NCBI GenBank assembly: GCA_002729515.1
Contig: PBYF01000066.1
Coordinates: 1-36,253, forward strand
DNA length: 36,253 nucleotides
Source: Deltaproteobacteria bacterium
GTDB taxonomy: Bacteria > Myxococcota_A > UBA9160 > SMWR01
Direction of reading: 5' to 3'
Shown here: positions 1 to 7,380 of the stretch, one piece after another
Numbering within the stretch: position 1 is the stretch's first letter
Layout: every line of letters starts with the position of its first letter
Notes under the pieces: generated by a model
Databases searched by the model: none
The model's input: only the letters and a program-made list of their open reading frames with translations
Told to the model about the DNA's origin: nothing
Position numbers and translations under genes: made by a program

Positions 1-84
1 CATATCGCCATCGCCTGAACCTTCACCGTGATGCATGCCCGCCATATCGCCATCGCCTGAACCTTCACCGTGATGCATGCCCGC
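1..84. repeat. 42-bp perfect tandem repeat coding a Met/His-rich 14-residue unit
   Basis: Bases 1-42 and 43-84 are identical. The unit is in phase with the DUF4396 frame and encodes AGMHHGEGSGDGDM on the minus strand. A third unit diverges from base 85 on, although the preceding residues AM still match the unit junction. The window begins exactly at the repeat, so more copies may exist outside it. Confidence 0.93.
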
Positions 85-789
85 CATGGCCCCACCGCCC
101 CCGACGTCCATCTTCTTCATCGTGTGCATCGCGTGGGAGTTGGCACGCACGGTCATCATGCCGTGCTTGAGGTGCCACGTGACGAGCCACCAGTTCATCG
201 GGTAGGCACAAATGAAACCGACCAGCAACGCAATTGACATGATGAACCAGAACGCCGCAGCGAGCGGATCGTCCGCACCGTCGACCACCGGCATCCAGAA
301 TTTCGAAACGAGGAGCATGCCCGCCATCAGGAGGTTCATCGAATAGAACTCGGGGATGAATGTCATCTTGAGCGACTTGCCGTAATCACCACCCGCCATG
401 TCGCGCATGGCGTACGCCTGGAAGAACGTCCAACCGAAGCCAAAGCCCAGGACGTATTCGAGGGTGACGTCGAGTAGCGGATCGAGTTCCAGCAGACAAC
501 CGATCGCAGCGCCGGTGATGATGCCGAGGCCATCGCCCGCGGCACAGTGCATCGTCGAGCCGAGCACCTGCCGCCACGTGGCGGACACGTACTGTTCGTG
601 TGTACCCGGTAGCGGCTCCCTGCACCCCAGCACGTAGAAGAACGCGCCGAACGGTCCCGTGAAGAGCGTCAGGATCACGAAACCCCACTTCAGAACGGTT
701 GCTTCAGGCGTCCTCCGAATGTCGATTGCCACGCAGAGAACCGACATCCCGGTCAAGATAAACCAGAGCAGCATGACGCCTTCGAGCAT
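1..789 (-). CDS. DUF4396 family membrane protein, 3' end cut by the window edge
   Basis: The frame is open from an ATG at 789 to base 1 (263 codons) with no stop, so the C-terminus lies outside. The translation has about six hydrophobic segments (for example LEGVMLLWFILTGMSVLCVA near the N-terminus and FWFIMSIALLVGFICAYPMN near residue 205). The closing block MNWWLVTWHLKHGMMTV followed by a His/Met-rich tail is the hallmark I associate with DUF4396, an inner-membrane family of unknown function. The sequence then runs through a Gly-rich linker into two exact copies of AGMHHGEGSGDGDM. MxxMHH-type tails are common in copper- or nickel-handling proteins, so metal binding is a reasonable inference but is not shown. 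The gene stands alone, divergent from the glycosyltransferase at 945. Confidence 0.8.
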   Translation of the reverse strand, partial: MLEGVMLLWFILTGMSVLCVAIDIRRTPEATVLKWGFVILTLFTGPFGAFFYVLGCREPLPGTHEQYVSATWRQVLGSTMHCAAGDGLGIITGAAIGCLLELDPLLDVTLEYVLGFGFGWTFFQAYAMRDMAGGDYGKSLKMTFIPEFYSMNLLMAGMLLVSKFWMPVVDGADDPLAAAFWFIMSIALLVGFICAYPMNWWLVTWHLKHGMMTVRANSHAMHTMKKMDVGGGGAMAGMHHGEGSGDGDMAGMHHGEGSGDGDM

Positions 790-944
790 ATGCAGCCTCC
801 CCGGACATTCTACTACGTGGACATGCGATTCATCTTCGGATTCGACGCATCGACACCTGCGGGCTCCTCGAGAAGGACAAAGACTCGATGAAATGCATGA
901 CCGGGGACCCGCGACGAAGTCCCGGGAGACCGGCTTTCGAGTGT

Positions 945-2268
945 ATGATCGGCTGCGTGACTCCGGGCCCGACCGACCGGCCGACGGCTCTTCGGCGCAA
1001 GCCGTGGACCACGCGACACCGGGTCGGGATCGCGCTCATAGGGATCGCGTGCGCCGCAGTCCTTCTGCATGCGGCCAATCTCGCGTTTCTGGCCAGTGCC
1101 TACGGGTGTCAGCTTTCGAACTTCGCGTGCGATGCAGGCCGGGATCCCTTCGCGACACCGGATACAGCCGGGTACCTGCGCGTTATGCAGGAGCTGCGCG
1201 AGCACGGGATCTTCGAGACTTCGAGCCTCAAGCGGCCTCCGGGCTACCCCGCGCTGCTGCTGGTGGCGGAACGTTTCACCGGCAGCCCGCGAAACGTCTT
1301 GTGGCTGACGCCACTCTTTGCCGGACTCGCGGCGCTGGCGATCGGTTGGTTGACTCTCCGCGAAACGGCTCGTCCGCTCGACATGGTCTTCGCCGCTCTC
1401 ACCTTCTGTTGGTGGCCCAACGCGTTGCAACTCTCCCCGCTCCTCGCAACCGACGGCCTCCACGGTTTCGCGGCAGTCGGAGCGATCGCCGCCACGCTGT
1501 ATTGGCGCCAGTCGGAATCCGGACCGGCGGCGGCGCTGGCGGGTGCCCTGTGGCTGCTGGTGCAATCGCTGCGCCTCACCTTCTTCTGGCTTCCCGCGGT
1601 GCTCCCGCTCCTGCTCGTGAAGCGGGATGCGTCGTCTTTCTACCGTCGCGGCTCTCTGGACACTGGGCTTTCTCGTGCCGGGTTTCATTCTGACCTCGAA
1701 TTGGCTCCACCACGACGCCGCCGTGCTCTCGGAGATCCCGGCGCGAAACCTGGCCTGCTACAGCGTGCCGCGGCTGCAGGCGGAACTCGGCCAGGGCAGC
1801 TTCAAGACGCTGCGGAAGGCCTGCACCCGGCGCTACCGCGACTTCGAACCCGCGGCCCGCATCGCCGCCGAGGAGCGCGACGCCATGCGCTTCCTCCTCG
1901 CGCACCCGGGTCCCGCCCTCTCCAGCTTCACGGGCGAACTGGCAACACAACTCACGCTTCCGATGCGCCCCTACTACCACCTGGAATTGGTATCGCTCTA
2001 CCGGGACTGGCCCTCGCCGGGCACGTGGTTTCTCGCGGTCTTCTGGACCGCGGCAGCGGGTGGGCTCGCGATGCGGGCTCGCGTCGCACCGCTCGAGGCG
2101 GCGTTCCTCGCGCTCGCGTTCCTGGGCGTGATGCTTCCGGCCGCAACCAGTCACCTGGTCGAGGGCCGGCTGCGATTTCCGCTGGACCTGATGTTTCTGC
2201 CCATCGTGGCGGCCATTGCGGGGCATGCTCCGCGCACTCTGCGACGACTCGCCAGCAGCGCCCGATGA
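945..2268 (+). CDS. GT-C (PMT/ArnT-like) membrane glycosyltransferase, interrupted by a frameshift
   Basis: Two overlapping frames read as one GT-C glycosyltransferase of about 440 residues. The 5' frame (ATG 945; an in-frame ATG also lies at 888) gives a first membrane helix, a periplasmic loop with DTAGYLRVMQELREHG and RPPGYPALL, as in PMT-2 domains, then several membrane helices up to about base 1620. After that it becomes Arg-rich nonsense. The frame one register away starts making sense at about 1640 (ALWTLGFLVPGFILTSNW) and continues with further helices to a TGA at 2268, ending in a loop RLRFPLDLMFLP typical of the family's last helix. The second frame has its own ATG at 1627, but a split gene makes little topological sense. 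Such enzymes transfer sugars from polyprenyl-phosphate donors on the periplasmic side. Whether the shift is real or a sequencing error cannot be told here. Confidence 0.65.
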
Positions 2269-2330
2269 ACCGGCTTCTCCCACTGCTTCGCTCCGGATTT
2301 TCGATCGCTACGTAAACCGTGCGGGCTCGA

Positions 2331-2374
2331 CCAGCGCGATGCAGCGGCGTCCTGACCGCCTCAGCCAGCGCTGG
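2331..2374. terminator. Inverted repeat between convergent genes, possible bidirectional terminator
   Basis: CCAGCGC at 2331-2337 pairs with GCGCTGG at 2368-2374, with a weaker inner GGCG/CCGCC pairing. The distal arm is itself part of a 10-bp palindrome, CCAGCGCTGG, at 2365-2374. It sits between the stops at 2268 (+) and 2376 (-). There is no T-run, so intrinsic termination is only plausible. Confidence 0.3.
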
Positions 2375-2375
2375 T

Positions 2376-2876
2376 CTAACGGGGATCCATCCGAAAGAAG
2401 ACGAGCTTCGGACGTTCGGCCTCGGACTTTTCAGCGAGGCCCTTCCAGAAGGCGAACTTTCCGCTGAAGGCGGACAACACGGCATTCCATTCAGCGGAGT
2501 CCTCGACGAGCACCGCTTCACGCTCAAAAACTTGCTCACCGATCTTGAGCCGGACTCGGGAGTCTCGAACCACGTTTCGATTCCAGAAACGGGCGTCCGG
2601 AAACTCCCCTCCCTCCAGGTATACGGAAGGTACATAGAGTGCCCCGTCGTGCACGGCGCAAACGGTCGTCACGGAATGGGGAATGCCGTACCAGGTACGC
2701 GTCTCGACGAAGATCTCCGGAATTTTGTCGGTGAACGACCAGTCCGTGACCGGAGTCTGCTCGACCTCCCCGGACAGCCAGAAACCCGGGCGGTAATCCT
2801 GCGGCTCACAGGAGACGAGCGCGAATACGATCCCTGCGAGAATGAGCGCTCGGATCTGCCGTTCGGGATGCAGCAT
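2376..2876 (-). CDS. Predicted lipoprotein with a split-barrel (nitroreductase/PNPOx-like) appearance
   Basis: The 166-residue protein starts at ATG 2876, with AGGAGG upstream at 2888-2893, and begins with a type II signal peptide: hydrophobic ALILAGIVFALVSC, lipidated Cys in LVSC, then EPQDY. The open frame continues upstream to 3140, but that stretch is low-complexity and lies across a gene remnant, so I rejected the longer start. The mature part contains DWSFTDKIPEIFVETRTWYG, VTTVCAVHDGALYVPSVYL and WNRNVVRDSRVRLKIG. This strand pattern resembles the FMN-binding split-barrel families acting on nitro groups or F420, but I cannot place it firmly and see no cofactor motif. It would be anchored in the envelope. 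It lies downstream of the GT2 gene at 3100-4086 and is convergent with the gene ending at 2268. Confidence 0.72.
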   Translation of the reverse strand: MLHPERQIRALILAGIVFALVSCEPQDYRPGFWLSGEVEQTPVTDWSFTDKIPEIFVETRTWYGIPHSVTTVCAVHDGALYVPSVYLEGGEFPDARFWNRNVVRDSRVRLKIGEQVFEREAVLVEDSAEWNAVLSAFSGKFAFWKGLAEKSEAERPKLVFFRMDPR

Positions 2877-2922
2877 CAAAATTTCGCCCTCCTTCTCTGC
2901 TCGACGCCCATCCGGAAGCAGG

Positions 2923-3099
2923 TCAATAGAGCCCGGGGAGGAGCCGTGCAATTCGCCCCCGGTAGGCTTCGTACTCACTTCCCAACGAGGCGGCCAACAT
3001 GACCTCTTCGGCGCGGATGCGCCAGGCATGACCGAATCCGAAAACGGGAAACCCATCGGAACCCACGGCTTCCGAGAGCGCGAACGGGGGCCTGTGGGA
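2923..3099 (-). pseudogene. Remnant: C-terminus of an isoprenylcysteine carboxyl methyltransferase-like protein
   Basis: Directly after the TGA of the GT2 gene, the same frame stays open for 59 codons to a TGA at 2923-2925. Its last 33 residues read WRIRAEEVMLAASLGSEYEA then YRGRIARLLPGLY. That is the canonical C-terminal signature of the ICMT/PEMT-like membrane methyltransferase family (RIRAEE..L...FG.EY..Y...T.RLIPGLY). The upstream membrane helices and SAM-binding part are missing and there is no start codon with a ribosome site, so this is a gene fossil. An alternative is a small readthrough extension of the GT2 protein, which I think unlikely. Confidence 0.5.
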
Positions 3100-4086
3100 T
3101 CAGCGGAAGAAGAGATCCTGGGCCACACTCTTGGCGCCATAGGAATAGCGCCAGTAGCCGCGGTTCAAGGTTTCCCGCGCGATCACCGGCAGTCGCGCCA
3201 GGAGCCCTTCCGGCATGCGGTCGCGTGTCCTCGAGTGCGCGGCCTTGCCGCGCACCAGATCGAGCGCCGCCTCCGAGGCGCGTCGAGTCGATGCGTTCGT
3301 GTCCTCGAGCCGTGCTTCGACCGCAGCGTAGAGACGCTCCCCGTGCGAGAAGATGCCCTCCGAAACCTGCCAGCGCGCCAACGCGATCTGCTCGCGGAGA
3401 TTGAAGCGATGACTTCCGAACTGGTTCTCCCCATGGAGCCGATAGCGAATCAGCTCCCGGTCCAGAATATGAAAGTCCGCGACCGCCGCGATCAACGTGG
3501 CGGTCCAGGCTTCGGCGCAGTCGTGGAGATCTGGGAACGGCAGCACCAGATCGCGGAAGGTCGCCCGGAACGCCAGCGTATTGGCCGATGCCACCACGTG
3601 CTTGACGAAGACATCGATGGCCCTCCCCTCGCGAACGAGCCGCTGTTCCGAAGCTCTGAACCACAGGGCCTCCCAAAGGGAATGACCGAGCGACTCGAGG
3701 TCTGGACCGCAAACCGACCCGTTGCAGACAAGCCCGCCCGCTTCCGGATGGGCCTCGAAGTGCCCCGCCATCTCGTCGAGCTTCTCGGGCAGCCACACGT
3801 CGTCCTGGTCGGACAGGAAGATCAGGTCGCCCCGGCAGAGCGAAATGGCCTTCTCGAAGTTCGGTGTAGTGGTCAGGGTCCGCGGGTTCCGCTCGAGACG
3901 CACCTCGAAGGGCGCCCCCTTGGCGAAGCACTCCACCTGCTCCGCGGTGCCGTCCGTCGATGCGTCATCGCATACGACCAGTTCGTCCGGCAACCGGCGT
4001 TGAGCCGCAAAGCTGTCGAGCTGTTCCCGCACATAGCGCGCACCGTTGTATGCGGCGAGCGCGATGGAGATCGTCGGTTCCGACAT
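3100..4086 (-). CDS. GT2 family glycosyltransferase
   Basis: The 328-residue protein opens with the GT-A fold signature ISIALAAYNGARYVREQLDS, then ELVVCDDASTDGT and the donor-binding acidic motif IFLSDQDDVWLPEKL near residue 95. This is the layout of rhamnosyl- or galactosyl-type GT2 enzymes that add sugars to polysaccharide or lipopolysaccharide at the cytoplasmic face. It has no clear membrane helices. The C-terminal third (HGENQFGSHRFN and following) is the helical tail usual for this group. The ATG at 4086 fits the family N-terminus, although no strong ribosome site precedes it. It is followed by an ICMT remnant and a lipoprotein and preceded by a spermidine-synthase-like remnant. The acceptor cannot be inferred. 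Confidence 0.88.
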   Translation of the reverse strand: MSEPTISIALAAYNGARYVREQLDSFAAQRRLPDELVVCDDASTDGTAEQVECFAKGAPFEVRLERNPRTLTTTPNFEKAISLCRGDLIFLSDQDDVWLPEKLDEMAGHFEAHPEAGGLVCNGSVCGPDLESLGHSLWEALWFRASEQRLVREGRAIDVFVKHVVASANTLAFRATFRDLVLPFPDLHDCAEAWTATLIAAVADFHILDRELIRYRLHGENQFGSHRFNLREQIALARWQVSEGIFSHGERLYAAVEARLEDTNASTRRASEAALDLVRGKAAHSRTRDRMPEGLLARLPVIARETLNRGYWRYSYGAKSVAQDLFFR

Positions 4087-4131
4087 GGTGCATGCGTCCC
4101 AAAAATTCGTCGTCCGGCCCGAATTCGCCAG

Positions 4132-4401
4132 CTATCGCCCGCAAGCCTCTGCGTTCTCGCACGCCGTCCGAACCCGATCCGCTGCGTCTTCCGAAAACGG
4201 GCTGCCGTGATTGTAGTAGCGCCGGAAGAGTTCGTCCGCGATCTCGGCCGCCAGCGCTCCGAGAAAGATTGCGAGCACCGCCGCGGTCGCCTCGCTATGA
4301 GAACCGAGCAGAGCGGCGAGATACTTCTGCCAGGCCACCTCGTACACGAGGCCGGAGAAGCCGGTCAGCACTGTCAGCGCAAGGGCAAGTGCTCGAACCA
4401 C
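4132..4401 (-). pseudogene. Internally deleted remnant of a MFS/spermidine-synthase-like gene
   Basis: A GTG-started frame of 89 codons begins with a first membrane helix, GFSGLVYEVAWQKYLAALLG, and AVLAIFLGALAAE. This is the N-terminal signature of the fused MFS/spermidine-synthase family and is directly comparable to FAALLYETAWTREFAFLFGT in the full gene at 7381-10218. After about residue 50 the sequence jumps to a polar stretch (IADELFRRYYNHGSPFSEDAADRV) that looks like the tail of such proteins, so several hundred internal residues are missing. The join is in frame and the ORF is intact, so a tiny membrane protein could still be made. I read it as a deletion relic. Confidence 0.5.
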
Positions 4402-4450
4402 ACCAATTTCTTCCCGTCCGAGGGACAGAACAAACGGAGGATAACAGACC

Positions 4451-4470
4451 CCTGGAGCTACTGCTCCAGG
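4451..4470 (-). terminator. Perfect 8-bp hairpin downstream of the DUF3604 gene
   Basis: CCTGGAGC (4451-4458), a 4-nt loop, then GCTCCAGG (4463-4470). On the minus strand it lies 50 nt past the stop of the DUF3604 gene and is followed by a T-containing stretch (GGTCTGTTATCC) without a true T-run. A terminator or a 3' stabilising hairpin is likely. Confidence 0.5.
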
Positions 4471-4520
4471 CCGTTCGCCGCCCTCATGACGAACCCGGAC
4501 GGGCGTCGCGTGTTCCTTGA

Positions 4521-6575
4521 TCAGGAACCCGTGGGCACGTACCAGATCGGTGAAGTCCAGGCACGCTCCTGGATCACCTTCGGCAGCGCCGGATCATCGC
4601 AAGCAGCGGGCCGTTCGTCCTCGGCAAACTCGAGGCACTGCCAGGTGTTCCAGCGGCAGCTCGGGTTCTCGACGATGCGCGCGTAATAGACGGCGTGCTT
4701 CGACGAGTCGAAGTCCGGGTCGGTCCACACGGCACAGAGCGAATCGGCGCCCGGGCCGGTCGGCTTACAGGAATCCAGCTCGACGCCCGCGCCGTTGTCC
4801 GCCGAGCCCGCCACGTCGTGGACGGCCTGGTGAAAGACCCCGTCCTCTCCGGCCCAGCCCTTCACGATCTGCATGCGCTGGAGTTGGCCGCCCGGACGCT
4901 CTGGTGTCCCGGGGTCGCGCAAGGCCGAGACCGCAAAGACCGGCGCTGCCGTTCCCGCAGGCTGCGGCGGCAGGTCACCGCCCATGGGAACTCCCTGCGC
5001 GTAGCCCTGCGCGACGAAGTCCTTCGCGTCGCAGAGATCGGTGACATAGCCCCAGCCGCCGAAGAACCGCGGCTTCATCCGCGGGCCGCTGGTCCCGAAC
5101 GTCTCCCGGCGCTTCATGGCGTCGAAGAGGCTGTCCCGAGAGTTTTCCTCCGCCCAGACCCCCGCCAGGCCGCCGGGGTTCGAAACCAGCCCAAACCGCT
5201 GCCCCACCGGCGCATCGGCGAGAGCCTCGTCTCCCAGGCGCTTTGCCCTGGAGGAGTCCTGAATGCCGCTCCACCCCGGGAAGCTCCACTCCTCGGTGTC
5301 CCCCGGGTTCGAATCGTGGGTGTCGGTAGCGGCGATGGCGCCCACCTTGATCGGGTTGACGCCGATGCGCTCGGCCTCGACGAGCCCCTCGATGAGCGCG
5401 TAGCGCACGAAGTCGAGGCGCGACTGGCAGCCCTGGTTCACGAGAGCCCCCATGCCGGTGCCGTCTTCACAGTCCTCAGGTGCACCCCACATCTGCCGAA
5501 TCTTTTCGTACTCGCAGAGGTCGTCCGTACCTCCGGCGATCTTCCACATGCCGTTGCGGCACTCCGAATCGCCCTTGATCTGGCTGATTTCCGCCAGCGG
5601 CTCGAGTGCTGCCCGACGCCGGGCATGCACGAGTTGCTCCTCCATCGGCAGGTCCCGGTAGCCGAGCGTGAAGATGCGACCGTTCGAGAGGTTTGAGTTG
5701 TGGGGAAGCGTCAATACGTCGCACCCGGTTCCGGCGTCGATGCACTGAAGCTCGAGCTGACGCCACAGACCCTGCACGTCGCGCTCGTCCATCCAGGAAA
5801 TCGGGAGTCCCGGTACGACGGCATTGCGAAAGATCATGTTGCGGTGGACCTTCGAAAGCTGGGGTGTCGCGGTGTATTCGTAGGCCTTGAACGCGGTGAA
5901 GCGACAATCGGGGGACGTGTCGTTCCAGCGCTCGGCGGCCGCCTGGATCTCTTCCCAAACCGAGGCGCGCTCTTCTCGACAACGTGCGCCGTCTTCACCG
6001 CAAATCGACGCCGAGAACGACGTCGGATCGAGTATCGAGGTCAACGGAAGCTCGCCGTCGGGAATGTCGAAGAACCCGACGATCCGTGCGCCGAGGTCAC
6101 CGCGAACCGACTCGGGGAGCCCTGAACCGCGGAAGACCCGGCAGCCGGAGACATCGTAGACCGGTGAGCCTTCCCGGGTACAGGCCTCGACCGGGCCCAG
6201 ATAGGCGGCGTGGTCCGTCACCGCAGCGAAGTCGAGCGGACGTTCGATCTGGATCGTGCGCGTCTGCTTTCCGTCCGCGTCGAGCGGCGGCAGGGCGATG
6301 GTCTCACCCTTCGCAAAACGGTAGGCGTCGTCGGGGGTGGCACGCACGTCCCACGAGTACGCGTCCATCGAGTAGCGGGTATGCACGTGGAGTTCACCGA
6401 AGAATGCCTGTCGCAGGGTTTCGTTCTGGCGACAGCCCGCCGCCACCGATTCCTCTTGCTCGGCCCCCGCGGCTGCCTCGGCCTCCCCGGCCGGCGCCTC
6501 CAATCGCGGCTCCGCCGGCTCGCTGCAGCCGGCTAGTGCCGCCGCGATCGCCAACCCCCCCAGTTGCCTTCTCAT
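4521..6575 (-). CDS. DUF3604 family lipoprotein (PHP-like metallohydrolase fold)
   Basis: The 684-residue protein starts at ATG 6575, with GGGAGAG six bases upstream. It has a lipoprotein signal, [13 protein letters not shown], followed by an Ala/Glu-rich linker. The DUF3604 motifs appear in order: [14 protein letters not shown] (HxH metal ligands), [51 protein letters not shown] and [17 protein letters not shown]. The family resembles PHP/amidohydrolase metal-dependent hydrolases and its substrate is unknown. Many paired cysteines in the mature part fit an exported, disulfide-bearing protein. The open frame extends upstream to 6779, but that part overlaps the DUF3313 gene. It lies 14 bases after that gene, in one apparent operon with the MFS/spermidine-synthase-like gene. 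Confidence 0.9.
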   Translation of the reverse strand: MRRQLGGLAIAAALAGCSEPAEPRLEAPAGEAEAAAGAEQEESVAAGCRQNETLRQAFFGELHVHTRYSMDAYSWDVRATPDDAYRFAKGETIALPPLDADGKQTRTIQIERPLDFAAVTDHAAYLGPVEACTREGSPVYDVSGCRVFRGSGLPESVRGDLGARIVGFFDIPDGELPLTSILDPTSFSASICGEDGARCREERASVWEEIQAAAERWNDTSPDCRFTAFKAYEYTATPQLSKVHRNMIFRNAVVPGLPISWMDERDVQGLWRQLELQCIDAGTGCDVLTLPHNSNLSNGRIFTLGYRDLPMEEQLVHARRRAALEPLAEISQIKGDSECRNGMWKIAGGTDDLCEYEKIRQMWGAPEDCEDGTGMGALVNQGCQSRLDFVRYALIEGLVEAERIGVNPIKVGAIAATDTHDSNPGDTEEWSFPGWSGIQDSSRAKRLGDEALADAPVGQRFGLVSNPGGLAGVWAEENSRDSLFDAMKRRETFGTSGPRMKPRFFGGWGYVTDLCDAKDFVAQGYAQGVPMGGDLPPQPAGTAAPVFAVSALRDPGTPERPGGQLQRMQIVKGWAGEDGVFHQAVHDVAGSADNGAGVELDSCKPTGPGADSLCAVWTDPDFDSSKHAVYYARIVENPSCRWNTWQCLEFAEDERPAACDDPALPKVIQERAWTSPIWYVPTGS

Positions 6576-6589
6576 TCGATCTCTCCCTG

Positions 6590-7375
6590 CTACTGAGCGG
6601 GCACCAGCACCGGGATGGGGCCGAGCACGGTCAGTTCCTCTAGACCCTCGCGCAGCACACGGGCCCAGCGGCGGAAAAGCCGCCGGCTGTTCATCCATTG
6701 CGCCTCTGCGCTTTGGATCGCAGCAGTTTTCTTGCCGCTGCGCAAGCTGACGAGGGTTGGCATCAGTTGTCGGCCCCACCCTCCTGAATCGGGCATGAGT
6801 TCGGCCATGCTCATCGTCTCAGTGGATCCCAGCCGCCTGCGATCCACCAAACGCGCGATTGGCACTCCGCTCTCCGAGTCGGAGACGTCGAGCAGTGCGG
6901 TCATCTCACTGTCTCCGAAGCTGTGGATCTTCCTCTTGCCCTCGACCGAGAGCACCTTGACCACCAGATCCACGACGTGGACCCTCACACGAAGCGCGTC
7001 CGGCGCGGGCTCCTCGACGATCTCGAACGACGGGCTGGCACCGAGTTCCTCTTCCAGCCCCTCCTGAAAAAGCTGGCGCAAGCGATCTTCCGCAGCTTCT
7101 GACAGAACCACCCTCCGCCCGGAACTCTCGGACCGCTTCTCGCTCTCGTAGAAGAACTCCACCGGCTCAATCAAGATCTTGCGATAGCCGACGAAGCTCG
7201 CCCCCGGTCGCACGTACGCCGCCGCGACCCGGCGGGACTTCAGCCGGTGGAGACCATCGGCCGTCGCGGCCGCGCGCCTTCCCGTCTCGTATGCGATCGG
7301 CGGACCGCCCACGCCACCGGCGCAGCCGGCCACCCAGAAACCGGCTGCAATTGCGACGAACCACTTGACGCCCAT
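6590..7375 (-). CDS. DUF3313 family lipoprotein
   Basis: The 261-residue protein starts at ATG 7375, with GGAGAG placed in the end of the upstream gene. The signal peptide ends in the lipobox VAGC (about residue 18). The mature part shows the DUF3313 pattern: [16 protein letters not shown], a helix [20 protein letters not shown], then [16 protein letters not shown] and a late [11 protein letters not shown] strand, ending in a helix [14 protein letters not shown]. The family is found on envelope lipoproteins of proteobacteria and has no known activity. It is encoded between the MFS/spermidine-synthase-like gene (5-base gap) and the DUF3604 gene (14-base gap), which suggests co-expression. Confidence 0.82.
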   Translation of the reverse strand: MGVKWFVAIAAGFWVAGCAGGVGGPPIAYETGRRAAATADGLHRLKSRRVAAAYVRPGASFVGYRKILIEPVEFFYESEKRSESSGRRVVLSEAAEDRLRQLFQEGLEEELGASPSFEIVEEPAPDALRVRVHVVDLVVKVLSVEGKRKIHSFGDSEMTALLDVSDSESGVPIARLVDRRRLGSTETMSMAELMPDSGGWGRQLMPTLVSLRSGKKTAAIQSAEAQWMNSRRLFRRWARVLREGLEELTVLGPIPVLVPAQ

Positions 7376-7380
7376 CGAGT

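Noticed and set aside
1..84. CRISPR-like direct repeat
   Set aside because: The copies are contiguous with no spacers and in coding phase, so it is a protein repeat.
2877..3140. N-terminal extension of the lipoprotein gene
   Set aside because: It would put 88 unrelated residues before a good signal peptide that has its own AGGAGG site.
2842..4686. 614-codon plus-strand frame across the GT2 gene and the remnants
   Set aside because: Low-complexity antisense translation crossing several independent minus-strand genes.
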